Assembly (NCBI GenBank): GCA_949152475.1
Contig: OX424564.1
Location: 36,702,165-36,766,164 of the forward strand
Length of the DNA stretch: 64,000 nucleotides
DNA from: Terebella lapidaria
Taxonomy: Eukaryota; Annelida; Polychaeta; Terebellida; Terebellidae
Direction: 5' to 3'
Under the pieces are notes generated by a model. The model saw only the letters and a program-made list of their open reading frames with translations. It ran no database searches and had not been told where the DNA came from. A program made the position numbers and the translations under genes. Below, in pieces: positions 12,161 through 22,568 of this stretch. Each line of letters begins with the position of its first letter. Position 1 is the first letter of the stretch.

Positions 12161-12188
12161 TATTTTGCCAAGTCCTAGCTCTTTGAGC
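12161..12188 (+). other. F5-type 3' terminus, copy 2
   Basis: ATTTTGCCAAGT, CCTA, then GCTC-TTT-GAGC (12178-12188), followed by GATTGCTTCATTTG and a GTCT tract. It differs from copy 1 mainly in the loop (TTT against TCT), which fits a stem under constraint with a freer loop. Confidence 0.55.
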
Positions 12189-12198
12189 GATTGCTTCA

Positions 12199-12200
12199 TT

Positions 12201-12239
<39 letters not shown>

Positions 12240-13228
12240 TAGCACGATACAGGCCACAGTTTTAGTGCGAGCATCACGAAATTTTTCAGATAGGTAGGTA
12301 TTCACCCAGGAAGGACACCGAAAGTTTTTGAAGAAAATCGGTTTATTGATGACGTCATCAAAAATTCTTGAAAACTCGAAAAATCCCTATCTTTAACATG
12401 GGGCGATTTTTCAAAAATTCATAACTCGTTCAATTTTCAATGAATTCTCTTGAAATTTCAGTCACATGTGTAGAATGACATCCTATACACACATTATAAT
12501 TTTGACTCGGATCGGACCCGGATTACGGATTTGACAGCTATTTGAATTTAACATTGAAAACTCCATTTAACTTATATTTTATATTATATTTCGGTCTATT
12601 GTGCATATTTCAGCTTGATTTTTCCTACAAAGTGGCGGACTATCATGGTCCATAAACTGAAAAAATTTCATCCGGATCGGATCCGGATTCCGGATTTTAT
12701 GGATACATTTATTTTTCTTCTGGATCCAATTTTTAAAAAATAATTCAACATTTAATTTTGAAGTTTTTTATGTAGAAAATTGCAGTGTTATTTCTAGTTT
12801 ATGGTGCACTTTTCATGTTGAAAATATATTGAAAACTCGCTGAGATATCAAGACGGAAAGAGAGGTGGGGTAAATCTGTCTGTCAGCCCGTTCACACGCC
12901 AATAAGATGTGGAAACGATTACCCCCTGTGCACTTGTACCGTCTCTAATATCAACACTCGGTCGCGTAGTAATACAATATGCCTTGTATGCATCTGAATA
13001 CTGATCTCAAACAACATTTCTGTGGTTTCCTAACTCAGTGACACACAAGTGATATAACAAAGCCTAAAACTCTTGTCTAAATACAATCTGTGGCAAGCCA
13101 GGGGCTCTTTTATATCAGCACTATCGGGGGTGACGAAAACGCGTAGGGAGCACCATTCATCTAAAAACCAAAGATCCTGTACATGAAACGGATATACGCA
13201 GGGTCTCTTCTACTTGCGGAGCTTTATT
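12199..13228 (+). mobile_element. Element body without termini (F2/F4-related)
   Basis: A (GTCT)n tract (12199-12240) and the inner block TTAGCACGATACAGGCCACA begin a body resembling the F2 leader (GATGACGTCATCAAAAATTC). A GATCCGGAT repeat pair (12508-12688) and the common 3' domain (12780-12935, with GAAAACTCGCTGAGATATC and ACCCCCTGTGCAC) follow, then a tail with GGGGGTGACGAAAACGCG near 13126. The tail matches the untruncated one after 48285. No 5' hairpin is seen and no clear 3' hairpin. Confidence 0.55.
12508..12688. repeat. Pair of near-palindromic CGGATCGGAYCCGGAT blocks
   Basis: Two blocks, at 12508-12525 and 12670-12688, sit about 162 bp apart in similar flanks (CGGATTTGACAG or a diverged form downstream). 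A homologous pair lies at 48517 and 48685. The repeated ATCCGGAT palindrome is unlike the rest of the window. Confidence 0.6.
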
Positions 13229-13426
13229 AGTTGACGAATTGAAAATTCGACAACTATGTTGGTCAGTTCCGTTTGTTAGTTGACGAATTAAAAATTCGTC
13301 AACTATGTTGGTCAGTTCGGTTTGTCTGTTTGTTACTTGACGAAATTAAATTTCGTCAAGTATGTTGGTCAGTTGCGTTTGTCTGTCTGTTTGTTTGTTA
13401 CTTGACGAAATTAAATTTCGTCAAGT
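13229..13426 (+). other. Four stacked 5' termini: F2, F2, F1, F1
   Basis: Hairpins at 13229-13255 (F2, slightly decayed), 13278-13304 (F2), 13335-13361 (F1) and 13400-13426 (F1). Each is followed by TATGTTGGTCAG and a short GTTTG stretch that runs into the next hairpin. This is what successive insertion of elements into the GTTT tract just inside the previous 5' end would produce. The matching 3' ends follow downstream in reverse order (15636 F1, 17806 F1, 19355 F2, and 20415 or 21451 F2). Confidence 0.8.
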
Positions 13427-13439
13427 ATGTTGGTCAGTC

Positions 13440-13505
13440 GCGTTTGTCTGTCTGTTTGTTTGTTTGTTTGTTTGTTTGTTTGTTTGTGTGTTTGTTTGTG
13501 TGTTA
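13440..13505 (+). repeat. (GTTT)n microsatellite with GTCT/GTGT variants
   Basis: The longest uninterrupted landing tract in the window. It begins GTTTGTCTGTCTGTTTG and serves as the reference for the interrupted tract after 28832. Confidence 0.95.
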
Positions 13506-15605
13506 GCGCTCCACAGGTCACAATTTTGATCGTAGAATCATGCAAATAGGTCAGAAGATGTGCAATCAAATACAGATGGATGAGTTCATTTTTGGGAGGT
13601 CAAGGTCAAATATTGAGTTCAAGGTCACGCAAAACGTCAAAAACACATAAATGGCCATAACTCCGGTTCTAATTGTCCTAGAGACATCAAACTAAGTTCA
13701 TGTTGTAGATATACTTGAGTTCTATCTTCTGTGACCTTGACATTGACATTTGACCTTGACCTTGAGAAGTTCGCCATAAGGTGAATGTCAAGGTCAAGTA
13801 CGAATGTCAGCGCACCATATCGAGTAGTATATCGTTGGAAAGGTCTTGACCCCCTGATTCCAGTGATACCTTATTTTTGGCGCTGCGACGTAAACTGACG
13901 TCACAATGACGTCATAAACGTCAAATTTCCGAAATTTCAAAAGGCCATAACATCGTTAATACTGTATGGAATCTCTTGAAACTTGATATGCATATTGACA
14001 GCAATGACCTCTACGAATTTAAGTACAAAGGTCAAAGGTCAAGGTCAAGGTCATCGAAATCCTAGAAAAACACGTTTCCGGTAATAAGATCCGTTTGAAT
14101 TGTCGTAGGTTCATGAAATTTGAACCATATCATTCAGAAGAGGTATAGCAATCGGGCGTATATGTCAATTTCATGATTGACCTTGAACTTGGTCAGGAAA
14201 ATAAGGTCATATGAGGAAAACTTCAAGGTCAAATTTTCAAACTAACTGAAACCTATCAAGTAGTATATCAAATGAAAGGTCTTGATTGCCTGGTACATAA
14301 TGTCTCATCAGTTTTGAGATGTGACGTTTATTGACGTCACAGTGACGTCATAAACGTTAATTTTCCGAAATTTCAAACGGTCGTAGTGTCCACAAATCTT
14401 GTTTGAATCTGATGAAATTACACATTTATAATATATGTCTTCATGCACAGGCAATGCACAATTTTCGTGACTCAAGGTCAAAGATCAAGGTCAAGGTCAC
14501 GCAAAATGTTAAAAACACATCAGTGGCCATAACTTCGGTTCTATTTGTTATAGAGACTTCAAACCAAGTTCATATTGTAGATAAACTCGAGTCCTATCTT
14601 CTGTGACCTTGGCCTTGGCATTTGATCTTGACCTTGAGAAGTTCGCCTAAGGTGAATGTCAAGGTCAAATACGAAGGTCATCGCACCATATCGATTAGTA
14701 TATCGTTGGAAAGGTTTTGAGCCATTGATTGCAGTGATGCCCTATTTTCGGCGCTGCGACGTACACTGACGTCACAATGACGTCATAAACGTCAAAGTAC
14801 CGAAATTTCAAAAGGCCATAACAGCGTCAATACTGTATGGAATACCTTGAAACTTGACATGCATATTAATAGCATTGACCTTTAAAAATTGAAATACAAA
14901 GGTCAAAGGTCAAGGTCAAGGTCATTGAAATCCCAGAAAAACACCCTTTCGGTTATAACATCAATGTATGTTTGTTTGTTAGCGCTCTAGAGGTCACAAT
15001 TTTGATTCCAGAATCATGAAAACTGGTAGTAAGATGCACAATCAACTTATGACGGATGAGTTCACTTTTGGGAGGTCAAGGTCGAAAATTGAGGTCAAGG
15101 TCAATGAAAAGGTCAAAATCGAATAATTGCAATAACTCCGCTCCCAATCAAGTCTAATTTTTCTAAGTATTATTGTAATTTTATTTGGTCAATTCCCTAT
15201 CATATGATGTATGTTTGATGGCCGTACGACCAAAACTGCCGATTTGCGACAGAGGTCGAAAATTCGGGGGTCAAGATTTTCGTTTTTGGGGATCCCAACG
15301 TTTTAGACTATGTTTTTTAACCAAGTTTCAATATCTTTTTTTTATGATTTGTACTCAGGAGTTGTGCCTCATCAATTCCAACAAAACTTTGAAATTTCAG
15401 ACCTCAAGGTCAAGAATTAAGGCCAAGGTCACGGTGAAAATGAAGCAACTCTCACGTCTAATGTCTAAAATTGTAGACTATACTGCTGGATGATGTTCAG
15501 GAGATGGCTTAAATATCTCGATTTCTAATGCTAGGGGTTGTTCAGGGAATGATTTCAATGTGTAAATTTGTGTACATGTTTAAATGTAAACAAATGTGTA
15601 AATTA

Positions 15606-15636
15606 TTTCGTCAAGTGTTGGCCTATGGCCGATTTT
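15606..15636 (+). other. F1 3' terminus
   Basis: TTTCGTCAAGT (15606-15616) is the inverse of the F1 5' arm. One base later TTGGCC-TAT-GGCCGA (15618-15632) forms a 6-bp hairpin with one wobble, and the element ends GATTTT. GTTT tract and inner body of another F1 copy follow. Confidence 0.85.
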
Positions 15637-17806
15637 TTGTTTGTTTGTGTGTTAGCGCTCCACAGGTCACAATTTTGAACGTAGAATCATGGAATTAGGG
15701 CATAAGATGTGCAATCAAGTATAGATGGATGAGTTCACTTTTGGAAGATCAAGGTCAAATATTGAGGTCAAGGTCACGCAAAACGATAAAAACACATAAA
15801 TGGCCATAACTCCGGTTTTAATTGTCCTAGAGACTTCAAACCAAGTTCATATTGTAGATAAACTCGAGTTCTATCTTCTGTAACCTTGACCTTGACATTT
15901 GACCTTGACCTTGAGAAGTTCGCCTAAGGTGAATGTCAAGGTCAAATACGAAGGTCAGCGCACCATATCGAGTAGTATATCGTTGGAAAGGCCTTGACCC
16001 CCTGATTGCAGTGATACCTTATTTTCGGCGCTGCGACGTAAAGTGACGTCACAATGACGTCATAAACGTCAAATTTCCGAAATTTCAAAAGGCTATAACA
16101 TCGTCAATACTGTATGGAATCTCTTCAAACTTAATATGCATATTGACAGCAATGACCATTACGAATTTAAGCACAAAGGTCAAAGGTCAAGGTCAAGGTC
16201 ATCGAAATCCCAGAAAAACACGTTTCCGGTAATAACATCAGTTTGATTTGTCGTAGGTTCATGAATTTTGAACCATATCCTTCAGAAGAGGTATAGTAAT
16301 CGAGTGTATATGTCAATTTCATGATTGACCTTGAACTTTGTCAGGAAAATAAGGTCATATGAGGAAAACTTCAAGGTCAAATTTTCAAACTAACTGAAAC
16401 CTATCAAGTAGTATATCAAACGAAAGGTCTTGATTCCCTGGTACATACTTTCTCATCAGTTTTGAGATGTGACGTTTATTGACGTCACAGTGACGTCATA
16501 AACGTTAATTTTTCGAAATTTCAAACGGTCATAGTGTCCACAAATCTTGTTTGATTCTAATGAAATTATACAGGTATGAAATATGTCTTCATGCACAGGC
16601 AATGCACAATTTTCGTGACTCAAGGTCAAAGATCAAGGTCAAGGTCACGCAAAATGTTAAAAACACATAAGTGGCCATAACTCCGGTTCTATTTGTTATA
16701 GAGACTTCAAACCAAGTTCATATTGTAGATATGAGTCCTATCTTCTGTGTCCTTGACCTTGGCATTTGACCTTGACCTTGAGAAGTTCGTCATGAGGTGA
16801 ATGTCAAGGTCAAGTACGAAAGTCAGCGCACCATATCGAGTAGTATATCGTTGGAAAGGTTTTAAGCCCCTGATTGCAGTGATACCCTATTTTCGGCGCT
16901 GCGACGTACATTGACGTCACAATGACGTCATAAACGTCAAATTACCGAAATTTCAAAAGGCCATAACAGCGTCAATACTGTATGGAATACCTTGAAACTT
17001 GACATGCATATTAATAGCATTGACCTTTACGAATTGAAATACAAAGGTCAAAGGTCAAGGTCATCGAAATCCCAGAAAAACACCTTTTCGGTTATAACAT
17101 CTGTTTGAATCGTTGTAGTCTCATAAAATTTGAACCATATCATTCAGAAGAGGTATAGCAATCAGACTTATATGTCAATTCCATGATTAACCTTGAACTT
17201 GATCGGAAAAATGAGGTCACATGAGCAAAACTTCAAGGTCAAATTTTCAAACTAACTAAAAGCTATCAAGTAATATATCAAATGGAAGGCCTTGAACCCA
17301 TGATAAATAGTTTCTCATCAGTTTTCAAATGTGACGTTTATTGACGTCACAGTGACCTCATGTACGTAAATTTTTCGAAATTTTGAAAAGCCACAGTGTC
17401 CGGAATTCTTGTTCGATTCTGATGGAATTGTTCAAGTATAATTTATATCTTCATGCACGGGCAATGCACAATTTTTGTGACCCAAGGTCAAAGGTCAAGG
17501 TCAAGGTCAAAGAAAAGGTCAAAATCACGAAAATTGCCATAACTTCGGAACTATTCGTCATAGAAAGTTCAAACTGGGACCATATTGTAGCATATCAAAA
17601 GGTCTTTGTCCGCTGACCTTGAATGTGCACTTTGACCTTGACCTTGAAAAGTTTGCCCAACGTAAAAATTTCAGGAAAAAAGTATCTTTCTTCAAATTTT
17701 GAGGAGTTGTTCAGTAAATCTTTTCAATGTGTAAATTATGGGTAAATGTTTTAAATGTAAACAAATGTTTAGTCATTTCGTCAAGTGTTGGCCTATGGCC
17801 GATTTT
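15637..17806 (+). mobile_element. Long F1 body resuming after a nested insertion, with 3' terminus
   Basis: Begins within a GTTT tract (TTTGTTTGTGTG), then GCGCTCCACAGGTCAC, with CRE pairs at 16044, 16480, 16912 and 17342 (430-436 bp core period), and ends with the F1 3' terminus at 17776-17806. The best reading is the remainder of the element whose 5' hairpin is at 13335. Near-copies lie at 32887-35067 and 50124-52324. Confidence 0.75.
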
Positions 17807-19355
17807 TTGTCTGTTTGTCTGTTTGTCTGTTCGCACGTTACAGGCCACAGTTTTCAAGCTAGCATCCCGAAACTTTTTTGATAGATAGGTATCCGCCCTG
17901 GGACGGCACCGAACGTTTTTGAAAGAAATCGGTTCGTTGATGACGTCATCAAAAATCATTGAAAAATCGAAAAATCCCTATCTCTCATCATTGGCGGATT
18001 TTCAAAAATTCACACAGCAGTCACATTCAGACCGATATCTCTGAAATTCAACACACCGATATACAATGATATCTTCCATCGAACTGCGAAGTTTTACTCG
18101 GATTGTTCAAACGTCAATGACGTCACGACGTGAAACGTCATTTTTCGAAATCGGGCTATATATCGGAAAGTATTTGTCGTACAGAGAAGCGAATTGCACT
18201 ATTGGAAAGCTCGTTGAATTCTGGTTTAGAAGGGTACTGTCCGATACTTTTCCGCCATGAAAGATTTTCCGCTATGACGTCATAAACGTAAGGCCTGTCA
18301 TACCAATTTTTCGACTTTTCAGCAAACTTTCAAACATCTACAGTGCACTCAACTTTGAAGGTATTGAACTGTAATTATCTGCACGTATGTGAAATAATGA
18401 TATCCAGCCACATACCAAGCTTCAACACGCTACGTGCAACGTCAATGACGTCATGACGTAAAACGTCAATTTTCGAAATCGGGCTATATATCGGAAAATA
18501 TTTGTCGTACAGAGAAGCGAATTGCACCATTGGAAAGCTCGTTGAATTCTGGTTTAGATGGGTACTGTCCGATACTTTTCCGCCATGATAGATTTTCCGC
18601 TATGACGTCATAAACGTAAGGCCTATCATACCAATTTTTCGACTTTTCAGCAAACTTTCAAACATCTACAGTGCACTCAAATTCAAAGGTATTGAACTGT
18701 AATTAACAGAACGTATGTGAAATAATGATATCCAGTCACATACCAAGTTTCAACACGCTAGGTGCAACGTCAATGACGTCATGACGTAAAACGTCAATTT
18801 TCAAAATGGGGCTATATATCAAAAAGTATTTGTCGTAGAGAGAAGCGGATTGCACCATTGGAAAGCTCGTTGAATTCTGGTTTAGAAGGGTACTGTCCGA
18901 TACTTTTCCGCCATGATAGATTTTCCGCTATGACGTCATAAACGTAAGGCCTGTCATACCAATTTGTCGACTTTTCAGCAAACTTTCAAACATCCACAGT
19001 GCACTCATATTCGATATTATTGGACTGTAATTATCAGAACGTATGTGGAATAATGATGCCCAGCCATTTAACAAGTTTCAGCACGCTATGTGCAACGTCA
19101 ATGACGTCATGACGTAAAACGTCAATTTCCGAATTGGTGCTAATTACATTAAACAGATTACTGACTTTGTTTTCTTATTTATTGCCCCATAAGAAACACA
19201 TGCACGATTTTGGTCAATATCCGTCAATCGGATAAGAGAAATTCATGCAAATTAGGGGATTTCATGGTCTTTATTCAACTCAGATCTGAATACTCGTTTT
19301 GACATAATTGCAATTTTTATGGCAATTCGTCAACTGCCGGGCCTATGGCCCCTCG
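17807..19355 (+). mobile_element. F2 body resuming after a nested insertion, with 3' terminus
   Basis: Begins in a GTCT/GTTT tract, then GTTCGCACGTTACAGGCCAC and four core monomers with anchors at 18113, 18441, 18769 and 19097, exactly 328 bp apart. It ends at the F2 3' terminus (19324-19355). Its 5' hairpin is most simply the F2 copy at 13278. Confidence 0.75.
18113..19125 (+). repeat. F2 core: tandem 328-bp monomers
   Basis: GTCAATGACGTCA-type anchors are exactly 328 bp apart. Each monomer has clustered ACGT cores, GGGCTATATATCGGAAA, GGAAAGCTCGTTGAATTC and CGCTATGACGTCATAAACGT. Unlike F1 and F3 cores it lacks AGGTCA clusters but keeps the ACGT clusters. Confidence 0.9.
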
Positions 19356-19383
19356 TTAGTTGACGAATTAAAATTCGTCAACT
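19324..19383 (+). other. F2 3' terminus abutting an F2 5' terminus
   Basis: AATTCGTCAACT (19324-19335), hairpin GGGCC-TAT-GGCCC (19339-19351) and end CTCG (19355) are followed after one T by TAGTTGACGAATT, the 5' hairpin of the next F2 copy (19358-19383). This fixes both ends of the family to within a base or two. Confidence 0.85.
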
Positions 19384-20415
19384 ATGTTGGTCAGTTCCGT
19401 TTGTTTGTATGTCTGTTAGCACGTTACAGGCCACAGTTTTCGAGCTAGCATCCCGAAACTTTTTTGATAGATAGGTATCCGCCCTGGGACGGCACCGAAC
19501 GTTTTTGAAAGAAATCGGTTCATTGATGACGTCACCAAAAATCATTGAAAATCCCTATCTCTCATCATTGGCGGATTTTCAAAAATTCACACAGCAGTCA
19601 CATTTGGACCGATATCTCTGAAATTCAGCACACCGATATATAATGGTATCTCCCATCGAACTGCGAAGTTTTACTCGGATTGTTCGAACGTCAATGACGT
19701 CACGACGTGAAACGTCATTTTTCGAAATGGGGCTATATATCGGAAAGTATTTGTCGTACAGAGAAGCGAATTGCACCATTGGAAAGCTCGTTGAATTCTG
19801 GTTTAGAAGGGTACTGTCCGATACTTTTCCGCCATGATAGATTTTCCGCTATGACGTCATAAACGTAAGGCCTGTCATACCAATTTTTCGTTTTTTTCAG
19901 CAAACTTTCAAACATCTACAGTGCACTCAAATTTGAAGGTATTGAACTGTAATTATCAGAACGTATGTGAAATAATGATATCCAGCAACACACCAAGTTT
20001 CAACACGGTAGGTGCAACGTCAATGACGTCACCACGTAAAACGTCAATTTTTGAAATGGGGCTATATTTCGAAAAGTATTTGTCGTACAGAGAAGCTAAT
20101 TGCACCATTGGAAAGCTCGTTGAATTCTGGTTTAGAAAGGTACTGTCCAATACTTTTCCGCCATGATGGATTTTCTGCTATGAGGTCATAAACGTAAGGC
20201 CTGTCATACAAGATTTACGGCTTTTCAGCAAACTTTCAAACAAGCACAGTGCACTCAATTTTGGAGGTAATAGGCTGTAATTATGAGAACGTATGTGGAG
20301 CGTTATTATTCTGGGACGTCCCAAGTTTCAACACGCTACGTGCAACGTCACTTCGGTATGACGTAATTGACGTTTCTATGGCAAATTCGTCAACTGCCGG
20401 GCCTATGGCCCCTCG
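19357..20415 (+). mobile_element. F2 element with both termini (about 1.06 kb)
   Basis: 5' hairpin 19358-19383, a short GTTTGTATGTCTG tract, inner block GCACGTTACAGGCCACAG, core anchors at 19690, 20019 and 20347 (329 and 328 bp), and 3' terminus with subterminal repeat 20384-20395, hairpin 20399-20411 and CTCG at 20415. It is non-autonomous, with no plausible coding region. It is the smallest F2 copy here with both ends. Confidence 0.85.
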
Positions 20416-20585
20416 TAATTGTATGTCCATCAGTAAGATGTCTGTTAGCACGATAGCGACCACAATTCTGGAGATATTTTCACGAAAATTTACACGGTTA
20501 TTCTTTATGTTAAAGACTAGAAATGGTTCAATTTTCGTGAAAATCGGTTGAGTGAAGACGTTACAAAAATATCTAAAAAATTCCT

Positions 20586-21110
20586 CACGCTGCCGCCACA
20601 GTAGCCACACCAATGCCCAGCCATGGGATATACCAGCATTTATTCTGAGCGCGGTCTCTCGTACGCTATATACTTCACGCGCAGTAACTTCAAGCGACAG
20701 ATTGGCTCAGTCAGTAAAGGCGTTAGGTGGTGGTGCGCGGGGTCACGGGTTCGATTCCTATTGTCTTTTTTTTTTTTTAAATTCCGACTAAATGACTTTT
20801 TCTGTTTCTGAGTGTTTTTTTGTATTAATTCTGATATGTTTTCCACAGTCACCCTTTTATCTAATTCTATTGTTTCGCGATATTAAATCAAAATCAAGCC
20901 TGAAGCAGAAAACACAAAGAATCCACTACTTGGTGCCTTTATCACTGTTTATGGAGTTTGAAAAAAAAAAAAACGTTTCATGAATATGCATGAGTGGAAT
21001 ATTTCAGTGTGTCTTCGGATGAATTATTTGATCCAGCTACAATTTTCATTGCAAAATGTTGTATTTTACGTTTGTTTCTGGCATCATCAAAATCTGATTG
21101 CATCCTACAC
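20586..21110 (+). mobile_element. tRNA-derived SINE with 5' leader and 3' tail, copy 1
   Basis: A leader (CACGCTGCC through CACGCGCAGTAAC) precedes an A-box-like TGGCTCAGTCAGTAAAGGCG (from 20703) and a B-box GGGTTCGATTCC (20747-20758), followed by a run of about 14 T. The sequence then continues to a tail with GGCATCATCAAAATCTG near 21079. Leader, boxes and part of the tail are shared with 39592-39975. The tail 21006-21096 is similar to the reverse complement of the 369-bp satellite at 57360-57452. Exact ends are uncertain. Confidence 0.65.
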
Positions 21111-21621
21111 GTACGTTTAATTTCCGAAATTTCAAAAGGCAATAACAGCGTCAATACTGTATGGAGTATCTTGAAACTTGTTGTACCCATTGATAGTATT
21201 GACCTCTACGAATTGTAGTACAAAGGTCAAAGATCAAGGTCAAAGTCATCGAAATCCCAGAAAAAACACCTGTAAAGTAATAACATTTGCTTGAATCGTC
21301 GGAGTCATCGATTTTGAACCACTTCATTCGGAAGCGGCAAAACAATCAAATGTGTATGTCATGTCCAGATAATAACATTACTATGACCTTGACCTTTCAC
21401 ATTGAGATGAAAGTTTGCGAATTCGTCAACTGCCGGGCCTATGGCCCCTCGTAATTGTATGTCCATCAGTAAGATGTCTGTTAGCACGATAGCGACCACA
21501 ATTCTGGAAATATTTTCACGAAAATTTACACGGTTATTCTTTATCTTAAAGACTAGAAATGGTTCAATTTTCGTGAAAATCGGTTGAGTGAAGGCGTTAC
21601 AAAAATATCTAAAAAATTCCT

Positions 21622-22146
21622 CACGCTGCCGCCACAGTAGCCACACCAATGCCCAGCCATGGGATATACCAGCATTTATTCTGAGCGCGGTCTCACGTAC
21701 GCTATATACTTCACGCGCAGTAACTTCAAGCGACAGATTGGCTCAGTCAGTAAAGGCGTTAGGTGTTGGTGCGCGGGGTCACGGGTTCGATTCCTATTGT
21801 CTTTTTTTTTTTTTTTAAATTCCGACTAAATGACTTTTTCTGTTTCTGAGTGTTTTTTTTGTATTAATTCTGATATGTTTTCCACAGTCACCCTTTTATC
21901 TAATTCTATTGTTTCGCGATATTAAATCAAAATCAAGCCTGAAGCAGAAAACACAAAGAATCCACTACTTGGTGCCTTTATCAATGTTTATGTAGTTTGA
22001 AAAAAAAAAACGTTTCATGAATATGCATGAGTGGAATATTTCAGTGTGTCTTCGGATGAATTATTTGATCCAGCTACAATTTTCATTGCAAAATGTTGTA
22101 TTTTACGTTTGTTTCTGGCATCATCAAAATCTGATTGCATCCTACA
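21622..22146 (+). mobile_element. tRNA-derived SINE, copy 2 (duplicated with its host unit)
   Basis: Same element as at 20586, displaced by 1036 bp, with GGTGTTGG in place of GGTGGTGG in the anticodon region and different homopolymer lengths. B-box at 21783-21794. Confidence 0.65.
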
Positions 22147-22491
22147 CGTACGTTTAATTTCCGAAATTTCAAAAGGCAATAACAGCGTCAATACTGTATG
22201 GAGTATCTTGAAACTTGTTATACCCATTGATAGTATTGACCTCTACGAATTGTAGTACAAAGGTCAAAGATCAAGGTCAAAGTCATCGAAATCCCAGAAA
22301 AAACACCTGTCCAGTAATAACATTTGCTTGAATCGTCGGAGTCTCATCGATTTTGAACCACTTCATTCGGAAGCGGCAAAACAATCAAATGTGTATGTCA
22401 TTTCCAGATAATAACATTACTATGACCTTGACCTTTCACATTGAGATGAAAGTTTGCGAATTCGTCAACTGCCGGGCCTATGGCCCCTCGT

Positions 22492-22568
22492 TACTTGGCC
22501 AAATGAAATTTGGTCAAGTATGTTGGTCGGTTGCGTTTGTTACTTGGCCAAATGAAATTTGGTCAAGT
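22492..22568 (+). other. Two stacked F3 5' termini
   Basis: Hairpins at 22493-22519 and 22542-22568 have arms ACTTGGCCAAAT and ATTTGGTCAAGT and a 3-nt GAA-type loop. Each is followed by TATGTTGGTCGGTTGCGTTTG. The first is a 49-bp stub that ends where the second begins. Confidence 0.8.

Larger units (their letters stand above)
11021..12198 (+). mobile_element. F5-type unit with two tRNA-Gln-like SINE heads
   Basis: Opens with a GTCCGTCTGTTCGCACGATA leader and ATCCTTGTCGG, as at 9606, and closes at the F5 end 12161-12188. The interior holds SINE heads at 11271 and 11922, a copy of the widespread 3' domain (GAAAACTCGCCGAGATATC near 11430), and mosaic sequence. It appears to be a head-to-tail neighbour of the preceding unit. 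Several internal fusions are evident, and there are no coding signals. Confidence 0.5.
13399..15636 (+). mobile_element. F1 element, innermost of the nest (chimera of long and short bodies)
   Basis: The 5' hairpin at 13400-13426 and the F1 3' terminus (subterminal repeat 15606-15616, hairpin 15618-15632) bound a body of about 2.2 kb. From 13506 to 14957 it is the long F1 body, with CRE pairs at 13896, 14332 and 14767 (about 435-bp core). At about 14957 it jumps to the leader of the short F1 body (ATGTATGTTTG, then GCGCTCTAGAGGTCACAATT) and runs to the 3' end. The jump lies at the start of a GTTTG stretch. Confidence 0.75.
20416..22490 (+). repeat. Tandem duplication of a 1036-bp F2-ended unit carrying a SINE
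   Basis: Units 20416-21451 and 21452-22490 each begin TAATTGTATGTCCATCAG directly after an F2 3' end and each end in an F2 3' terminus (hairpins at 21435 and 22474). They lack a 5' terminal hairpin. Both carry the same SINE in the same place, so duplication came after SINE insertion. They differ in T-run and A-run lengths and a few bases. A block like the F1/F3 AGGTCA core (GGTCAAAGATCAAGGTCAAAG) follows the SINE in each. Confidence 0.92.

Noticed and set aside
13229-13426. CRISPR-like array of regularly spaced palindromes
   Set aside because: Repeats differ in sequence, belong to two transposon families, are few, and have matching 3' ends downstream. The context is eukaryotic.
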